Part shown: piece by piece, positions 36,666 to 47,375 of the stretch
How the letters are laid out: every line of letters starts with the position of its first letter
Position numbering within the stretch: position 1 is the first letter of the stretch
Assembly (NCBI RefSeq): GCF_029635795.1
Contig: NZ_CP114280.1
Coordinates: forward strand, 62,001-126,000
Direction of reading: 5' to 3'
DNA from: Dickeya lacustris
GTDB lineage: Bacteria; Pseudomonadota; Gammaproteobacteria; Enterobacterales; Enterobacteriaceae
DNA length: 64,000 bases
Notes under the pieces: model-generated
Told to the model about the DNA's origin: nothing
The model's database searches: none
Seen by the model: only the letters and a program-made list of their open reading frames with translations
Position numbers and translations under genes: made by a program

Positions 36666-37676
36666 CTAGCCGCGCTTGTGGAAATAGGTCATCGCCAGTG
36701 CTAATGCCAATACCATTCCTTTGATGATATCCATGGCGTAGTAGGGCACAGAGAGCATGACCAGCCCATTTTGCAGTACGCCAAGGATAACCGCGCCGAC
36801 CAGTGTGCCAAGGGCATTGGGTTTACCGGAACCGGCAAGTGAAAAGCCGATGTAAGCAGCGGCGACGGCGTCCATCAGATAGCCGCTGCCAGCATTGACT
36901 TGTGACGAGCCGATACGGGAGGCCAGTAAAATCCCGCCAAGCCCTGCCAACAGTGACGAGAGCAGATAAGCCAGTACCCGATAACGCGCCGTACGAATAC
37001 CCGCAAGCCTTGCCGCCTCCGGGTTGCCGCCGATGGCGTACATCCGTCTGCCGTGTTGGGTCAGCGACATACCGAGCTGCACAACGAGTGTGACAACCAG
37101 CATAATCACCACAATAACCGGCACCTGGCCGAGGGTGGCGAACACCTCGGGAATCACGCCTTCAGCCATCTCACCACTGGGTAGTAACATATTTTGGGTG
37201 ATAGAGCCGCCGTAACTGTAAGTCATGGCGACACCCTGAATCACAAACAAGCTGGCGAGGGTGGCGAGCATATCGGGAATACGTAATACAACAATCAGAA
37301 AGGCGTTGAACAACCCGACAAGCAAACAGAGTAACAGCGTCAGGGAGATGGCGCCGAACGGCCCCATACCGTGCCAGACAAACAGGGAAATCACCAGTGC
37401 GTTTGCCAGCGATGCCGTCGAGCCGACCGACAAATCAAATCCGCCCACGGACAACGACAGCGAAACCGCGATAGCGATGACGGTGACAATCGCGATTGAA
37501 CGTAAAATGTTAATGATGTTATTCGGGTCGAGAAAATTGTCTGACGCCAGCCCGAACAGCGCTATCAGCGCCACCACGGTAATAAGCATGCCCCACTTGT
37601 AGAACAACTCAAACAGACGATGGTGAAAAGGGATTGCCCGATTAGCGGGGCGGTCGGATACACGTGGCTGACTCAC
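36666..37676 (-). CDS. Sugar-type ABC importer permease (RbsC family)
   Basis: A 336-residue permease of the BPD_transp_2 (RbsC/XylH/AraH) family, with about ten membrane segments and the family loop GGNPEAARLAGIRTARYRVL. It would import a monosaccharide or similar small molecule. It overlaps the upstream ATPase gene by 4 bp. No substrate-binding protein gene is in the operon: the next gene downstream is sotB. The substrate cannot be named from sequence. Confidence 0.88.
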   Translation of the reverse strand: MSQPRVSDRPANRAIPFHHRLFELFYKWGMLITVVALIALFGLASDNFLDPNNIINILRSIAIVTVIAIAVSLSLSVGGFDLSVGSTASLANALVISLFVWHGMGPFGAISLTLLLCLLVGLFNAFLIVVLRIPDMLATLASLFVIQGVAMTYSYGGSITQNMLLPSGEMAEGVIPEVFATLGQVPVIVVIMLVVTLVVQLGMSLTQHGRRMYAIGGNPEAARLAGIRTARYRVLAYLLSSLLAGLGGILLASRIGSSQVNAGSGYLMDAVAAAYIGFSLAGSGKPNALGTLVGAVILGVLQNGLVMLSVPYYAMDIIKGMVLALALAMTYFHKRG

Positions 37677-39184
37677 GAGGGCGTTCCTCCGGTTGAGTAA
37701 AGTAATAAGGTTTCTTCATCGGCGCGGGCACCATCGAGTTCGGCCACGATGCGCCCATCCCACAACACACAGATGCGATCGCACAGCCCGACCAGCTCGG
37801 AAAATTCACCGGAGGCATAAATAATGCCTTTACCCTGGCGCGCCAGCGTATCTATCAACGTGAATAAATCCTGTTTGGCTTTGATATCAACCCCTTTGGT
37901 GGGTTCGTCAAGAATCAAGACCTCGGTGTCGTTTCGCAGCCATTTACCAATCGCCACTTTTTGCTGATTACCGCCAGACAAACGCCGCACGTGTTGCTGC
38001 GGCCCGCTGACGCGAATCGCCAGACGCGCAATAAGCTGCTTTGCCCATGCCAACGCCTGGACGTGGCGAAAGACACCGTAGCGGGAGAAACTGTCGCTGG
38101 CGCTGATGCTGAGGTTCATGGTGACGGATTCGTCAATAAAAACCCCTTCTTTGCGGCGCTCCTCTGGCACCAGCGCGATGCCTTGTTGTACCGAATAGGC
38201 GGGTGAGCGGGGTTGCCAGGGCGCGCCCTGATAGCGTCCATCGCGTATTCGACTGCGCGTGGCGCCAAACAGGGCTTTGCATAGCTCGGTTTTTCCTGCG
38301 CCCGCTAAACCGGCAATCCCGAGAATTTCCCCTTTGTGCAGCGTCAGCGAAATATTATGCAGCAGGGTGTCATCGTGTAATCCCTCAACCTGCAACAAAG
38401 GAGAAGCCTGATGTTGAGGGCGGCGCGGTGGAAAAATATCATCCAGACGATGGCCCAGCATGCGCTCCACAATATCTTCGCCGCTGAGGTCGTGCATCGC
38501 TCCACAACTGACAAATTGACCGTCCCGCAGCACGGTTAATGTGTCGCAAATGGCGTTGAGTTCGTGAATGCGGTGAGAGATAAACACAATACCGATACCG
38601 TCTTGTTGCAGGCGGCGTACCACGGCAAACAGCCGCTCGCTTTCTTCCTGGTCGAGCGGTGCGGTGGGTTCGTCGAGGATCAAAAAGCGGCAGCGATGTG
38701 AGAGTGCCCGCGCCAACAGGATTTGTTGTTTTTCCGCCAGAGTGCACCGTTCCAGTCGCTGTTGCACATTGATGCTGACACCCAATTGCTCTAGCAGTGA
38801 TGCGGCTTGCTGGTACAGCGCGGCCCAGTTCACCCAATGACCACGCTCGGCCAGTTGGTCAAGCAGGATATTTTCCGCCACGGTCAGCGTTGGCACCAAC
38901 GCCGCATCGACTTCCTGCTGAACCAGATAAATGCCCTGACGTTTGGCGTCGCGCGGTGAACGTACCGTAATCGGCTGACCATCCAGCAGAATATCACCGT
39001 GATAATCGCTATGGCAGCCGGACAGAATGGCCATCAAGGTGGATTTGCCTGCGCCATTCGCCCCGGTGAGCGCATGAATAGACCCGCCTTCCAGTGTGAA
39101 GTTGACCTGTCTGAGTGCGGGGAAGCCGCCAAAAGAGATGGAAATATTGCGCATTTCCAGACGCGAACGCGAATTTATCGACAT
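37673..39184 (-). CDS. Sugar-type ABC importer double ATPase (RbsA family)
   Basis: A 503-residue ATPase with two nucleotide-binding domains. The first has Walker A GANGAGKST and the relaxed signature LAEKQQI that is usual in RbsA/MglA. The second has GLAGAGKTEL and the strict signature LSGGNQQKV. It starts the two-gene operon with the RbsC-like permease. I place the start at ATG 39184; the longer frame to 39352 overlaps the divergent hcxA side and has no homologue. The ribosome site is weak. Confidence 0.87.
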   Translation of the reverse strand: MSINSRSRLEMRNISISFGGFPALRQVNFTLEGGSIHALTGANGAGKSTLMAILSGCHSDYHGDILLDGQPITVRSPRDAKRQGIYLVQQEVDAALVPTLTVAENILLDQLAERGHWVNWAALYQQAASLLEQLGVSINVQQRLERCTLAEKQQILLARALSHRCRFLILDEPTAPLDQEESERLFAVVRRLQQDGIGIVFISHRIHELNAICDTLTVLRDGQFVSCGAMHDLSGEDIVERMLGHRLDDIFPPRRPQHQASPLLQVEGLHDDTLLHNISLTLHKGEILGIAGLAGAGKTELCKALFGATRSRIRDGRYQGAPWQPRSPAYSVQQGIALVPEERRKEGVFIDESVTMNLSISASDSFSRYGVFRHVQALAWAKQLIARLAIRVSGPQQHVRRLSGGNQQKVAIGKWLRNDTEVLILDEPTKGVDIKAKQDLFTLIDTLARQGKGIIYASGEFSELVGLCDRICVLWDGRIVAELDGARADEETLLLYSTGGTPS

Positions 39185-39435
39185 AATGAACAGCAACTGG
39201 CTCTTAACAGTGAGAATGACTGGGATACCCGCTTGAAAAATATCACATTGAGCACAGAATGGAATGCCATGGCCACGCGGTGGGCGGCCTGATAAAGAAA
39301 CGAAAAAGCATAACTTAAGCCAAAAAGTTATTAAAGCCGTGAAAAGTGGCACCTGATAATGTTTTTATCGTACAGGTGTCTGATTTCCCACTGCCTGGCG
39401 AGATGAAATCTTATTTAACAGGGTGTAACACGAAC

Positions 39436-39471
39436 ATGAGCACGACCATGCGTACAACCATGAGCACCACC
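39436..39471 (+). repeat. 12-bp tandem repeat, 3 copies, multiplying the hcxA start codon
   Basis: ATGAGCACGACC, ATGCGTACAACC and ATGAGCACCACC encode MSTT-MRTT-MSTT. Each copy supplies a possible start codon in frame. Confidence 0.9.
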
Positions 39472-40551
39472 GATATTCGCGTCCAGGTGGGGCCTGCGAA
39501 TTATTATGCGCACCCGGGTGCGATAGACCGGCTGCATGACCACTACTCTTCTGAGGCGCTGGCGAAGGCATTCTGGATTCATGGCGAGCGGGCGCTGGCG
39601 GCGGCACAGCCTTATTTGCCGCAGGCGTTCTCTGCGCCAACGGCGCGTCATGCTTGTTTTTCCGCCCATTGTAGCGACAGTGAAGTCGCGCGCCTGGTGG
39701 CACAGGCTGGCCGCGATCGCACGGTGGTCATCGGTGTGGGTGGAGGGGCGGTGCTGGATACCGCTAAGGTTGTGGCACGTCGCCTTGGCGTACCGCTGGT
39801 TGCGATAGCGACTATCGCGGCAACCTGCGCCGCCTGGACGCCGCTGTCAGTATGGTATAACGACCACGGTCAGGCATTACGCTTTGAGATGTTTGATGAT
39901 GCCAATCATTTAGTGTTGGTTGAGCCGCGCATAATACTGGCCGCGCCGCCAGCGTACCTGCTGGCAGGCATTGGCGATACGTTAGCGAAGTGGTATGAGG
40001 CGGTGGTACTCAGCCCACAGCCACACACTTTGCCGTTAACGGTGCGCCTTGGGCTACAGACGGCGCGTGATATTCGTGATGTGCTGTTAGAGCAGAGTGC
40101 CGCAGCACTTGAGGCCATGCGCAGCGGCGCGCTGAATCAAGACTTTCTTGATGTGGTGGACGCGATTATTGCCGGGGGCGGTATGGTTGGGGGGCTCGGT
40201 GAACGTTACACCCGCGTAGCAGCGGCACATGCAGTACATAATGGCCTGACGGTATTGCCGCAAACGGCGGCATTTTTGCATGGCACCAAAGTGGCTTACG
40301 GTATTTTGGTGCAATCAGCGTTGTTAGTCGATGTGTCTACGTTGCGTCAGCTAAAAACGGCATTCAAACCCTTGGGGTTGCCGGTCTCACTGGCCGAACT
40401 GAACGTGGATATTCATGATGAGGCGGCGCTACTGGCTGTGGCGACTCGCACGCTACAGGCGGGCGAATCAATACATTATTTGCCGGGGGAGATAGGGGTA
40501 GCGCAGCTACTGGCCGCGTTACGGTTGGTTGAGCAGGTGGCAGGCGAGTAG
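39436..40551 (+). CDS. hcxA: Hydroxycarboxylate dehydrogenase HcxA (YbdH)
   Basis: A 371-residue iron-type/GldA-family dehydrogenase closely matching E. coli YbdH (HcxA), which reduces 2-oxoacids such as 2-oxobutyrate with NADPH. Shared blocks are VGPANYYAHPG, TIAATCAAWTPLSVWYND and AGIGDTLAKWYEAVV. The NAD(P)-binding GVGGGAVLDTAK is at 100-111, and the likely metal ligands are Asp181, His265 and His282. Three ATG codons (39436, 39448, 39460) stand 12 bp apart because the first codons are tandemly repeated; which one is used is unclear. It is divergent from the sugar-type ABC genes. Confidence 0.9.
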   Translation: MSTTMRTTMSTTDIRVQVGPANYYAHPGAIDRLHDHYSSEALAKAFWIHGERALAAAQPYLPQAFSAPTARHACFSAHCSDSEVARLVAQAGRDRTVVIGVGGGAVLDTAKVVARRLGVPLVAIATIAATCAAWTPLSVWYNDHGQALRFEMFDDANHLVLVEPRIILAAPPAYLLAGIGDTLAKWYEAVVLSPQPHTLPLTVRLGLQTARDIRDVLLEQSAAALEAMRSGALNQDFLDVVDAIIAGGGMVGGLGERYTRVAAAHAVHNGLTVLPQTAAFLHGTKVAYGILVQSALLVDVSTLRQLKTAFKPLGLPVSLAELNVDIHDEAALLAVATRTLQAGESIHYLPGEIGVAQLLAALRLVEQVAGE

Positions 40552-40678
40552 GGCGTTACCGGTACACACTCTTTTCGTCTTCTTCGCGTTCTTTGTTTTC
40601 TTTGTCTTCTGCGTCGGCAGTGCTGTCGGCACTGTTGCGCATGTCGCCACCCGCCTCTCGGTCTGGCGTGAGCATAAT

Positions 40679-40717
40679 AAAACGGCGGGCCGGTTAGTTA
40701 TACCGCTCCGCCGTTTT
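40679..40717. terminator. Bidirectional terminator between hcxA and the KTSC gene
   Basis: AAAACGGCGG (40679-40688) pairs with CCGCCGTTTT (40708-40717) across a 19-base loop, with T/A tracts on both sides. The rest of 40552-40752 is a pyrimidine-rich spacer with no gene. Confidence 0.7.
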
Positions 40718-40752
40718 GCGTTGCAACTCTTACAATTCTTGCAACCCTGGCG

Positions 40753-40965
40753 CTATTGCACCTTGTCATAGGGGAAGGAGTTTCTGATGTAACGTGCGTA
40801 ATAGCGCGCTTTGGCATTAGAAGCCATCAGTTCCTCATAGATCATCCGTGCCACGTTTTTATATCGATACAGGCTACCGTTAAGTAACTCCACCTCAAGA
40901 GTGCTGTTTTGCGCATCATAACCGACGGAAAACAGCTCTGTGGAGGATACACGCTTGCGTTGCAA
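40753..40965 (-). CDS. KTSC-domain protein
   Basis: A 70-residue protein made of a single KTSC domain (VSSTELFSVGYD, LEVELLNGSLYRYKNV, YYARYIRN). The domain is named after its Lys-Thr-Ser-Cys-like positions and is found alone or fused to tRNA synthetase and phage proteins; its function is unknown. It is a single gene with a terminator and a small palindrome upstream (GTAAC-N6-GTTAC, 40996-41011). Confidence 0.85.
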   Translation of the reverse strand: MQRKRVSSTELFSVGYDAQNSTLEVELLNGSLYRYKNVARMIYEELMASNAKARYYARYIRNSFPYDKVQ

Positions 40966-41315
40966 AACAAAGAGCTCCCTATTGATGGCTGCGATGTAAC
41001 GATAATGTTACTTGCAGTCTATTTTTCGGTCAATGCTGTCGCCCTAACGAGAATGCGACGCGAGGTGAACGGAAAATGGCGGTTATTTCCTGCTCATACC
41101 TCATAAAACATATCGGCAGGCCACGTGATTGTTACAGTCTGATTTCGCGCATCGTGCGGCGACGATGGGGATCATCGCCGCATTTTGTGATGAAGATTGC
41201 ATTTTTTGGCAGAGAGGCCCCTGCCAAAATAACCCAGACAAGAAGAGAAACCGCAGCATCATCCTGTATGCATATACTCACCTGATGGGATATGCACGGT
41301 GATGCCGCCGTCTGC
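40966..41315. other. Gap between the KTSC gene and frmB
   Basis: About 350 bp without a gene that I can support. It holds the KTSC promoter side with the GTAAC-N6-GTTAC palindrome at 40996-41011. The rest shows no clear structure. A 69-codon frame at 41076-41285 has no ribosome site or recognisable content. Confidence 0.5.
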
Positions 41316-42161
41316 TCAGAGGGCGCGTAAGTGCCCGGCGTGAAAGCGCAGATGATCGTCAATAAACGAAGCGATAAAGTAGTAACTGTGGTCGTAACCC
41401 GGCTGAAAGCGTAGGGTAAACGGCCATTGCCGTGCATTGGCGATGCTGGCCAATTGCTCGGGTTGCAACTGCTCGGGCAAGAAACTATCGCTCTCGCCCT
41501 GATCGATCAGGATGGGAAGCGGCGTCTCACTGCTTGCCAGCAGATGGCAACTGTCGTACTGCCGCCATTGTTGTTCATCGTCGCCCAAATAGGCGCGCAA
41601 GGCTTTGCGCCCCCAGGGGACTTGCGTTGGGTTCACAATCGGGGCAAAAGCCGACACGGAACAAAAACGCCCGGGGTGGCGCAGCGCCAGCATCAATGCG
41701 CCATGCCCTCCCATTGAGTGGCCGCTGATGGCAAGGCGATCGCTGGCGCTGACGTGCTGGCGAACGAGTGCCGGCAACTCCTCACTCAGGTAATCAAACA
41801 TGCGATAGTGTTGCTGCCAGGGGGACTGGGTGGCGTTGAGATAAAACCCCGCGCCTTGACCTAAATCGTAGTGCGAGTCATCAGGCACACCCTCACCGCG
41901 CGGGCTGGTATCCGGCATAACCAGTACCAACCCCAGCTCGGCTGCGGTGCGTTGGGCACCGGCCTTGAGGGTAAAATTTTCATCGGTACAGGTTAGGCCT
42001 GAAAGCCAATATACCACCGGGGGTACGGTGTGCTGTTTTACCGGGGGGTAAAAGACACTGAAGGTCATGTCACAGTGCAGACTCTCGGCATAGTGGCGAT
42101 AGCGCCGTTGCCAGCCGCCGAACAGACAGTGCTCTTCCAGCAATTCCAGAGGCGTTGTCAT
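41316..42161 (-). CDS. frmB: S-formylglutathione hydrolase FrmB
   Basis: A 281-residue esterase-D family serine hydrolase that releases formate and glutathione from S-formylglutathione, the second step of formaldehyde detoxification. The nucleophile lies in [12 protein letters not shown]; the charge-relay Asp (ESDSFL) and His (YDHSYYFI) are in place. It lies 17 bp after frmA and is cotranscribed with it. Confidence 0.95.
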   Translation of the reverse strand: MTTPLELLEEHCLFGGWQRRYRHYAESLHCDMTFSVFYPPVKQHTVPPVVYWLSGLTCTDENFTLKAGAQRTAAELGLVLVMPDTSPRGEGVPDDSHYDLGQGAGFYLNATQSPWQQHYRMFDYLSEELPALVRQHVSASDRLAISGHSMGGHGALMLALRHPGRFCSVSAFAPIVNPTQVPWGRKALRAYLGDDEQQWRQYDSCHLLASSETPLPILIDQGESDSFLPEQLQPEQLASIANARQWPFTLRFQPGYDHSYYFIASFIDDHLRFHAGHLRAL

Positions 42162-42178
42162 GGTATGAACGTTCCTCG

Positions 42179-43315
<1,137 letters not shown>

Positions 43316-43360
43316 TTAATGGCGTTGTTTTTAATAGCATTGTTTTTAATGGTGTTGTTT
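43316..43360 (-). repeat. 15-bp tandem repeat, 3 copies, upstream of frmA
   Basis: TTAATGGCGTTGTTT, TTAATAGCATTGTTT and TTAATGGTGTTGTTT follow each other directly upstream of the frmA ribosome binding site. They occupy its 5' leader or promoter. Confidence 0.88.
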
Positions 43361-43444
43361 TGTTTGAATCGTTATCAGGGATATTGGCGGTGAATGCTGG
43401 CCAGAACCGGCATAAACAGCCGTTACGCAGATGGCATGACACAT

Positions 43445-44308
43445 TTATGCTCCGCGCTCAATCATTAGTTTTTTTAACGCTTCGACATTAGGGCCGAACG
43501 CATCTCGCCGCCAGATGAGAGCGGTCGTGAGCGAGGCGATATCTGGCGGCAGCGTATGTTGTTGCAGATGTTGACCGGCGGGAAACGCCGCTAATACATC
43601 CTGCGGCACCAGTGTGACGCCTGCACCGCTTGCCACGGCAGCCAGTAATGCGCCGTATGACGGCATGGTTATACACGCAGAGGGAGTAACGCCTTGCGCC
43701 CGCATCCACCCCTCCAGCCGCTGGTGGTAGCCGCATCCAGCCGGCAATGAGAGTAATGGCAGGTGGTGAATGTGCTGCGCCTGAGAGATAGGGGCTACTC
43801 CTGTCGCGGTGACTAACACCAATTGCTGCGAGAAGGTCTGGCAGCTATGAATGGCATCATGAGTGACCGGCCCGGTGATGAGTGCAGCCGCCAGCTCGCC
43901 TGCGGCAACGGCTTGCAGCAGCGGACGGCAGCTCTCACTGCGTAGCGACACCTGAACCTGCGGATAACGATGATGAAAGGCAGACAGCAAGGGCGGTAGC
44001 GCGGTAAGCAGCAGGCTTTCTATCGCCCCCAAGGTAAAGACACCGGCCGGTTCGCTGGTTTGCGCCATCATCAGCGCCTCATCGCTAAGGGCCAGAATGC
44101 GTTGGGCATAGCATAAAAAATTGTGGCCGGCAGGGGAGAGGCGCAGGCGTTGGCGTTCACGAATAAACAGATCAACCCGTAACTCCTGCTCTAACTGGCG
44201 CAGGCGAGTGGTGAGGTTTGACGGTACACGACCGAGCTGGGCTGCGGCGCGAACCAGCGAGCCGGTTTCTGCCACCAGGCAAAACATGCGCAGTTGAGTG
44301 AGATCCAT
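43445..44308 (-). CDS. LysR-type regulator upstream of frmAB
   Basis: A 287-residue LysR protein with an N-terminal winged HTH (MDLTQLRMFCLVAETGSLVR) and a full effector domain. It is on the same strand as frmA, not divergent. Control of frmAB is suggested by position and by the lack of frmR, but is not shown. I cannot assign it to a named orthologue. Confidence 0.85.
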   Translation of the reverse strand: MDLTQLRMFCLVAETGSLVRAAAQLGRVPSNLTTRLRQLEQELRVDLFIRERQRLRLSPAGHNFLCYAQRILALSDEALMMAQTSEPAGVFTLGAIESLLLTALPPLLSAFHHRYPQVQVSLRSESCRPLLQAVAAGELAAALITGPVTHDAIHSCQTFSQQLVLVTATGVAPISQAQHIHHLPLLSLPAGCGYHQRLEGWMRAQGVTPSACITMPSYGALLAAVASGAGVTLVPQDVLAAFPAGQHLQQHTLPPDIASLTTALIWRRDAFGPNVEALKKLMIERGA

Positions 44309-44682
44309 TTGTTCTCTTTTCGTGAATAGCTTTTATGAAGTTGATTAATTATATTGAGTGTAGCGGGAGTGAGCGTCATTGACAACCATACAGTCGGCGA
44401 GCGTGATGAATACGGTCTTGGCCAGGCTATCCAGATGGCGCGCCACACCGCGAATTCGCTGATGAAATATCCATCAAGCGGCGGTGCGGTATATTTATTT
44501 ATAATTTGTGGTGATAATTACATGTTGTAATTTTTCATATTCAATAATATTGATATTTTCAATTATTGACAGAATGGTATAGGGCTATTTGTGATAAAGC
44601 CGATTCTTTACACCAGCCATTTGTTTTTAAACACAGTTTCTTATTTGTTTAACTTGACAGTCTCTGGCATCAGAGTGCAAGA
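44309..44682. other. AT-rich gap upstream of the LysR gene
   Basis: An AT-rich stretch without a supportable gene. It contains two TTGACA hexamers (44566-44571 and 44654-44659), neither with a convincing -10, and a small dyad CTCTG-GCAT-CAGAG (44662-44675) just before the first micro-ORF. Confidence 0.5.
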
Positions 44683-44781
44683 ATGACAACGGATTTTCCC
44701 GTCATCGACGTTGTTAACATCGTGCTGACCCTCTCTTTTTTTCCTGGCTTTTTGACATGGACAATCGCCAGCGGAGTGTAG
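44683..44781 (+). CDS. Possible 32-residue membrane peptide, first of a pair
   Basis: An ATG frame encodes 32 residues starting MTTDFPVIDVVNIVLTLSFF and ends in TAG two bases before the next micro-ORF start. Most of it would be one membrane helix. The Shine-Dalgarno is weak (GAGTG at 7 bases). It resembles known small membrane proteins and type I toxins in size and hydrophobicity only; I find no family match. No codon-bias argument is possible at this length. Confidence 0.3.
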   Translation: MTTDFPVIDVVNIVLTLSFFPGFLTWTIASGV

Positions 44782-44782
44782 A

Positions 44783-44890
44783 GTGAGCCTGATGTTGCCG
44801 ATGTTGTTATTAGGATTATCCTGGTTGTGGCCCTGGCCGTTTAACGAAAAAAAGGCCGATATTCTGAATAAGAATGTGCTCTGTGTGTGA
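44783..44890 (+). CDS. Possible 35-residue membrane peptide, second of a pair
   Basis: A GTG start with GGAG at 6-base spacing, one base after the stop codon of the preceding micro-ORF. It encodes 35 residues: a hydrophobic Trp/Leu-rich segment (LPMLLLGLSWLWPWPF) and then a charged tail with Lys and a terminal Cys. The arrangement suggests translational coupling with the first peptide. No homologue known to me. The remaining gap to 45218 shows no further gene and must hold the chemoreceptor promoter. Confidence 0.33.
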   Translation: MSLMLPMLLLGLSWLWPWPFNEKKADILNKNVLCV

Positions 44891-45218
44891 TCGCCACATC
44901 ACTACGCAGTTATCTCGTTAAGGCTTGCTTAATTTTCATCAGATAATCTCCCGTATTAAGGTGCTGCGTGTTTCAACCGGTATTCCAGGCCGCTTCAATG
45001 GTGACGGAGTGGCAAATGGGACGGTGTGTTAGACAGATAAAAACACAGCACAGCGAGTACCCAAGAATAGTTTGATTAAGGTTGAACTGTTCCTGTCACG
45101 ATGCGAGGAGGGTGAATGGCAGTAAAGGCTGATTCTGTCCTGAGCGCGGAATTAACCTGACGCAGGTGACTATGACTACATATGTGCATTATGCACGATT
45201 CATTACTCGGAGCCTGTT

Positions 45219-46892
45219 ATGCAATTTTTAAAAAATATTACCGTCAGGAAAATGCTGTTAATCATTTTGACACTGTTTACCGTCATCTGGGGGGTGGCTT
45301 CAATTTTCACACTACGCTCTTTGAACGGTATGGGGGATTTGCTCAATGATAATTTATCGCAAAAGAAAAGTTACTCCATCCTGGTAAAAGGTAATGATCA
45401 ATATTTTCGCTCTGTCACCCGTATGTTAAGAGCCGTTGACTACTTACAGAGCGGTGATACGGAGAATGCGCAGAAAACGCTGAGTTCCGCCGCTTTAGCG
45501 TTAAAGAATAGCGAAGACGCGCTGGCGCAATTTAAAACCAGCGAACACATCGGTGTGGATAAAGAAGTCGTGCAACAAATGGCTGAGGTGTGGGGGCGAT
45601 TGTTGCAAACGGGCATAACACCGATGATGGCGGCGATTAATAACAATCGTATGGAGGATTTTCGCCAGCTTTTCCGTAAACAGTACCCACCTTTGAGCGT
45701 AGAGTTTGGCAATATCGCGGAGAAATACTCTTCTGCTATCCAGTCAGACGATACCATTATTCAACTTGGGCAGAGTATTGCTGTTAACAAGAGCATCTTG
45801 ATTGCTGCGTTGTTAGCCGGAATTATCGTGCTGTTCTTGAGCGATCGCTACCTCATCAATTATCTGGTGAAACCTATCGGCCAGATTAAACAGCACTTAG
45901 CGCTGTTAACCAGCGGCAAGTTATCCGTAGAGATTGAAGAGTTCGGTCGTAACTGCCCAGGGCAATTAATCCCCTATATCAAAGATATGCAAAAAAGTTT
46001 GCGTGATACCGTGCTGACAATCTATAGCAGTACATCGGTGATCCATACGGGGACGAGTGAAATCCGCCAAGGGAATGATGAACTGTCACGCCGTACCGAT
46101 CAGCAGGCGGCGGCATTGCAGCAAACGGCGGCCAGCATGGAAGAGTTGACCTCGACGGTGAAAAACAATGCTGACAATGTGCGTCAGGCTCGGCAGATTT
46201 CCGAAGAAGCCCAGCAGATGGCGCGTCAGGGTGGCGAAGTGACGGAAAATGTTGTCGGGACGATGCAAAGCATTGCCGAGAGTTCTCGTAAGATTGCCGA
46301 TATTACCAGTGTGATTAACGGTATCGCATTCCAGACCAATATTCTGGCGCTGAATGCGGCGGTGGAAGCGGCGCGTGCCGGTGAACAGGGGCGTGGGTTT
46401 GCGGTGGTGGCCGGTGAGGTACGTAATCTTGCCCAACGCAGTGCGCAGGCTGCCAAAGAGATAGAAACGCTGATCAATGAGTCGGTCGGTCGGGTGAGCA
46501 CCGGTTCGGACCTGGTACAAGAAGCGGGTCGTGCAATGGGCGGCATTATTACCTCGGTGTCCCGTGTACATGACCTGATGGGGGAAATTTCAGCGGCTTC
46601 TGATGAACAAAGCCGTGGTATTTCCCAGATTGGTCAAGCGGTTACTGAAATGGATGGCGTGACCCAGCAAAACGCCGCATTGGTGCAGGAAGCCAGCGCT
46701 GCTGCCGCTTCACTGGAAGAGCAGACGCAGAATCTGGCAGCCGCCGTTTCGGTGTTTGATTTAGGTGGGCACCAGCCGATGATTGATTCGCCGCGTGCGG
46801 CAGCAACGCCTGCGCTGAAACGCCCGGTGTTGGGTGTGCCAAGGTCTTCCTCGCAGGGCGCGTCTTCGCAAGGTGACTGGGAAACCTTTTAA
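45219..46892 (+). CDS. Methyl-accepting chemotaxis protein (Tar-like), first of a pair
   Basis: A 557-residue chemoreceptor. Membrane segments at about 10-30 and 188-210 flank a periplasmic four-helix (TarH-type) ligand domain. HAMP and the signalling coiled coil follow, with the hairpin tip [20 protein letters not shown] at about 370. The C-terminal pentapeptide DWETF is close to the NWETF tether that binds CheR and CheB. The ligand is unknown. The next gene is a paralogue with the same opening ([12 protein letters not shown] in the periplasmic domain). Confidence 0.93.
   Translation: MQFLKNITVRKMLLIILTLFTVIWGVASIFTLRSLNGMGDLLNDNLSQKKSYSILVKGNDQYFRSVTRMLRAVDYLQSGDTENAQKTLSSAALALKNSEDALAQFKTSEHIGVDKEVVQQMAEVWGRLLQTGITPMMAAINNNRMEDFRQLFRKQYPPLSVEFGNIAEKYSSAIQSDDTIIQLGQSIAVNKSILIAALLAGIIVLFLSDRYLINYLVKPIGQIKQHLALLTSGKLSVEIEEFGRNCPGQLIPYIKDMQKSLRDTVLTIYSSTSVIHTGTSEIRQGNDELSRRTDQQAAALQQTAASMEELTSTVKNNADNVRQARQISEEAQQMARQGGEVTENVVGTMQSIAESSRKIADITSVINGIAFQTNILALNAAVEAARAGEQGRGFAVVAGEVRNLAQRSAQAAKEIETLINESVGRVSTGSDLVQEAGRAMGGIITSVSRVHDLMGEISAASDEQSRGISQIGQAVTEMDGVTQQNAALVQEASAAAASLEEQTQNLAAAVSVFDLGGHQPMIDSPRAAATPALKRPVLGVPRSSSQGASSQGDWETF
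46848..46877 (+). repeat. 15-bp tandem repeat, 2 copies, in the chemoreceptor tail
   Basis: TCCTCGCAGGGCGCG is followed by TCTTCGCAAGGTGAC, encoding [10 protein letters not shown] in the flexible linker before the C-terminal tether. It keeps the reading frame. Confidence 0.65.
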
Positions 46893-46970
46893 ACCCGCGC
46901 CCGTTGCTACGCATTCGCACAAGGGCAACAGGGTGAGCAGTCAGTGGTTTAACGCTTAGTATTGTTCTGG

Positions 46971-46999
46971 ATGCACCGCTTATGCGGTGCATTTTTATT
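46971..46999 (+). terminator. Terminator of the first chemoreceptor gene
   Basis: ATGCACCGC (46971-46979) pairs with GCGGTGCAT (46984-46992), followed by TTTTATTT. It implies that the second chemoreceptor gene has its own promoter in 47000-47375, where I find no other gene. Confidence 0.8.
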
Positions 47000-47375
47000 T
47001 CAACCCCTCTATTTTTCATCATTTTTTTACAATCCCGGCTTATCACCCGGTTTTTTTTATATCCCAGCCTATAATTGCAAATGATCGGCAACGCGAGGTG
47101 AACAATATTCGATGCCGTTCAACAAGATAATCATTCGTATTCTTTTCTGTAATGGTAAAGGTTGAGTAATAGCACCCGGTGTTCAGGGATGTTTTGTTCC
47201 GTCGGCATAAGAGCAGCCCGCTCTTACGCTTACGCTGACGATGACCCTGCCGGGCGTGCGGGTGATTCAGGCATTCGCCATCGCCGCCAAATGAACAATC
47301 ACCGAATAAAACTGTGAACAGTGGTTTGTATTTTTATGAATCCTGGAAATCTGTTAATAACGATCGGGAGTGATT

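Noticed and set aside
41076..41285. 69-codon frame in the KTSC-frmB gap
   Set aside because: No ribosome site, no family features; likely chance.
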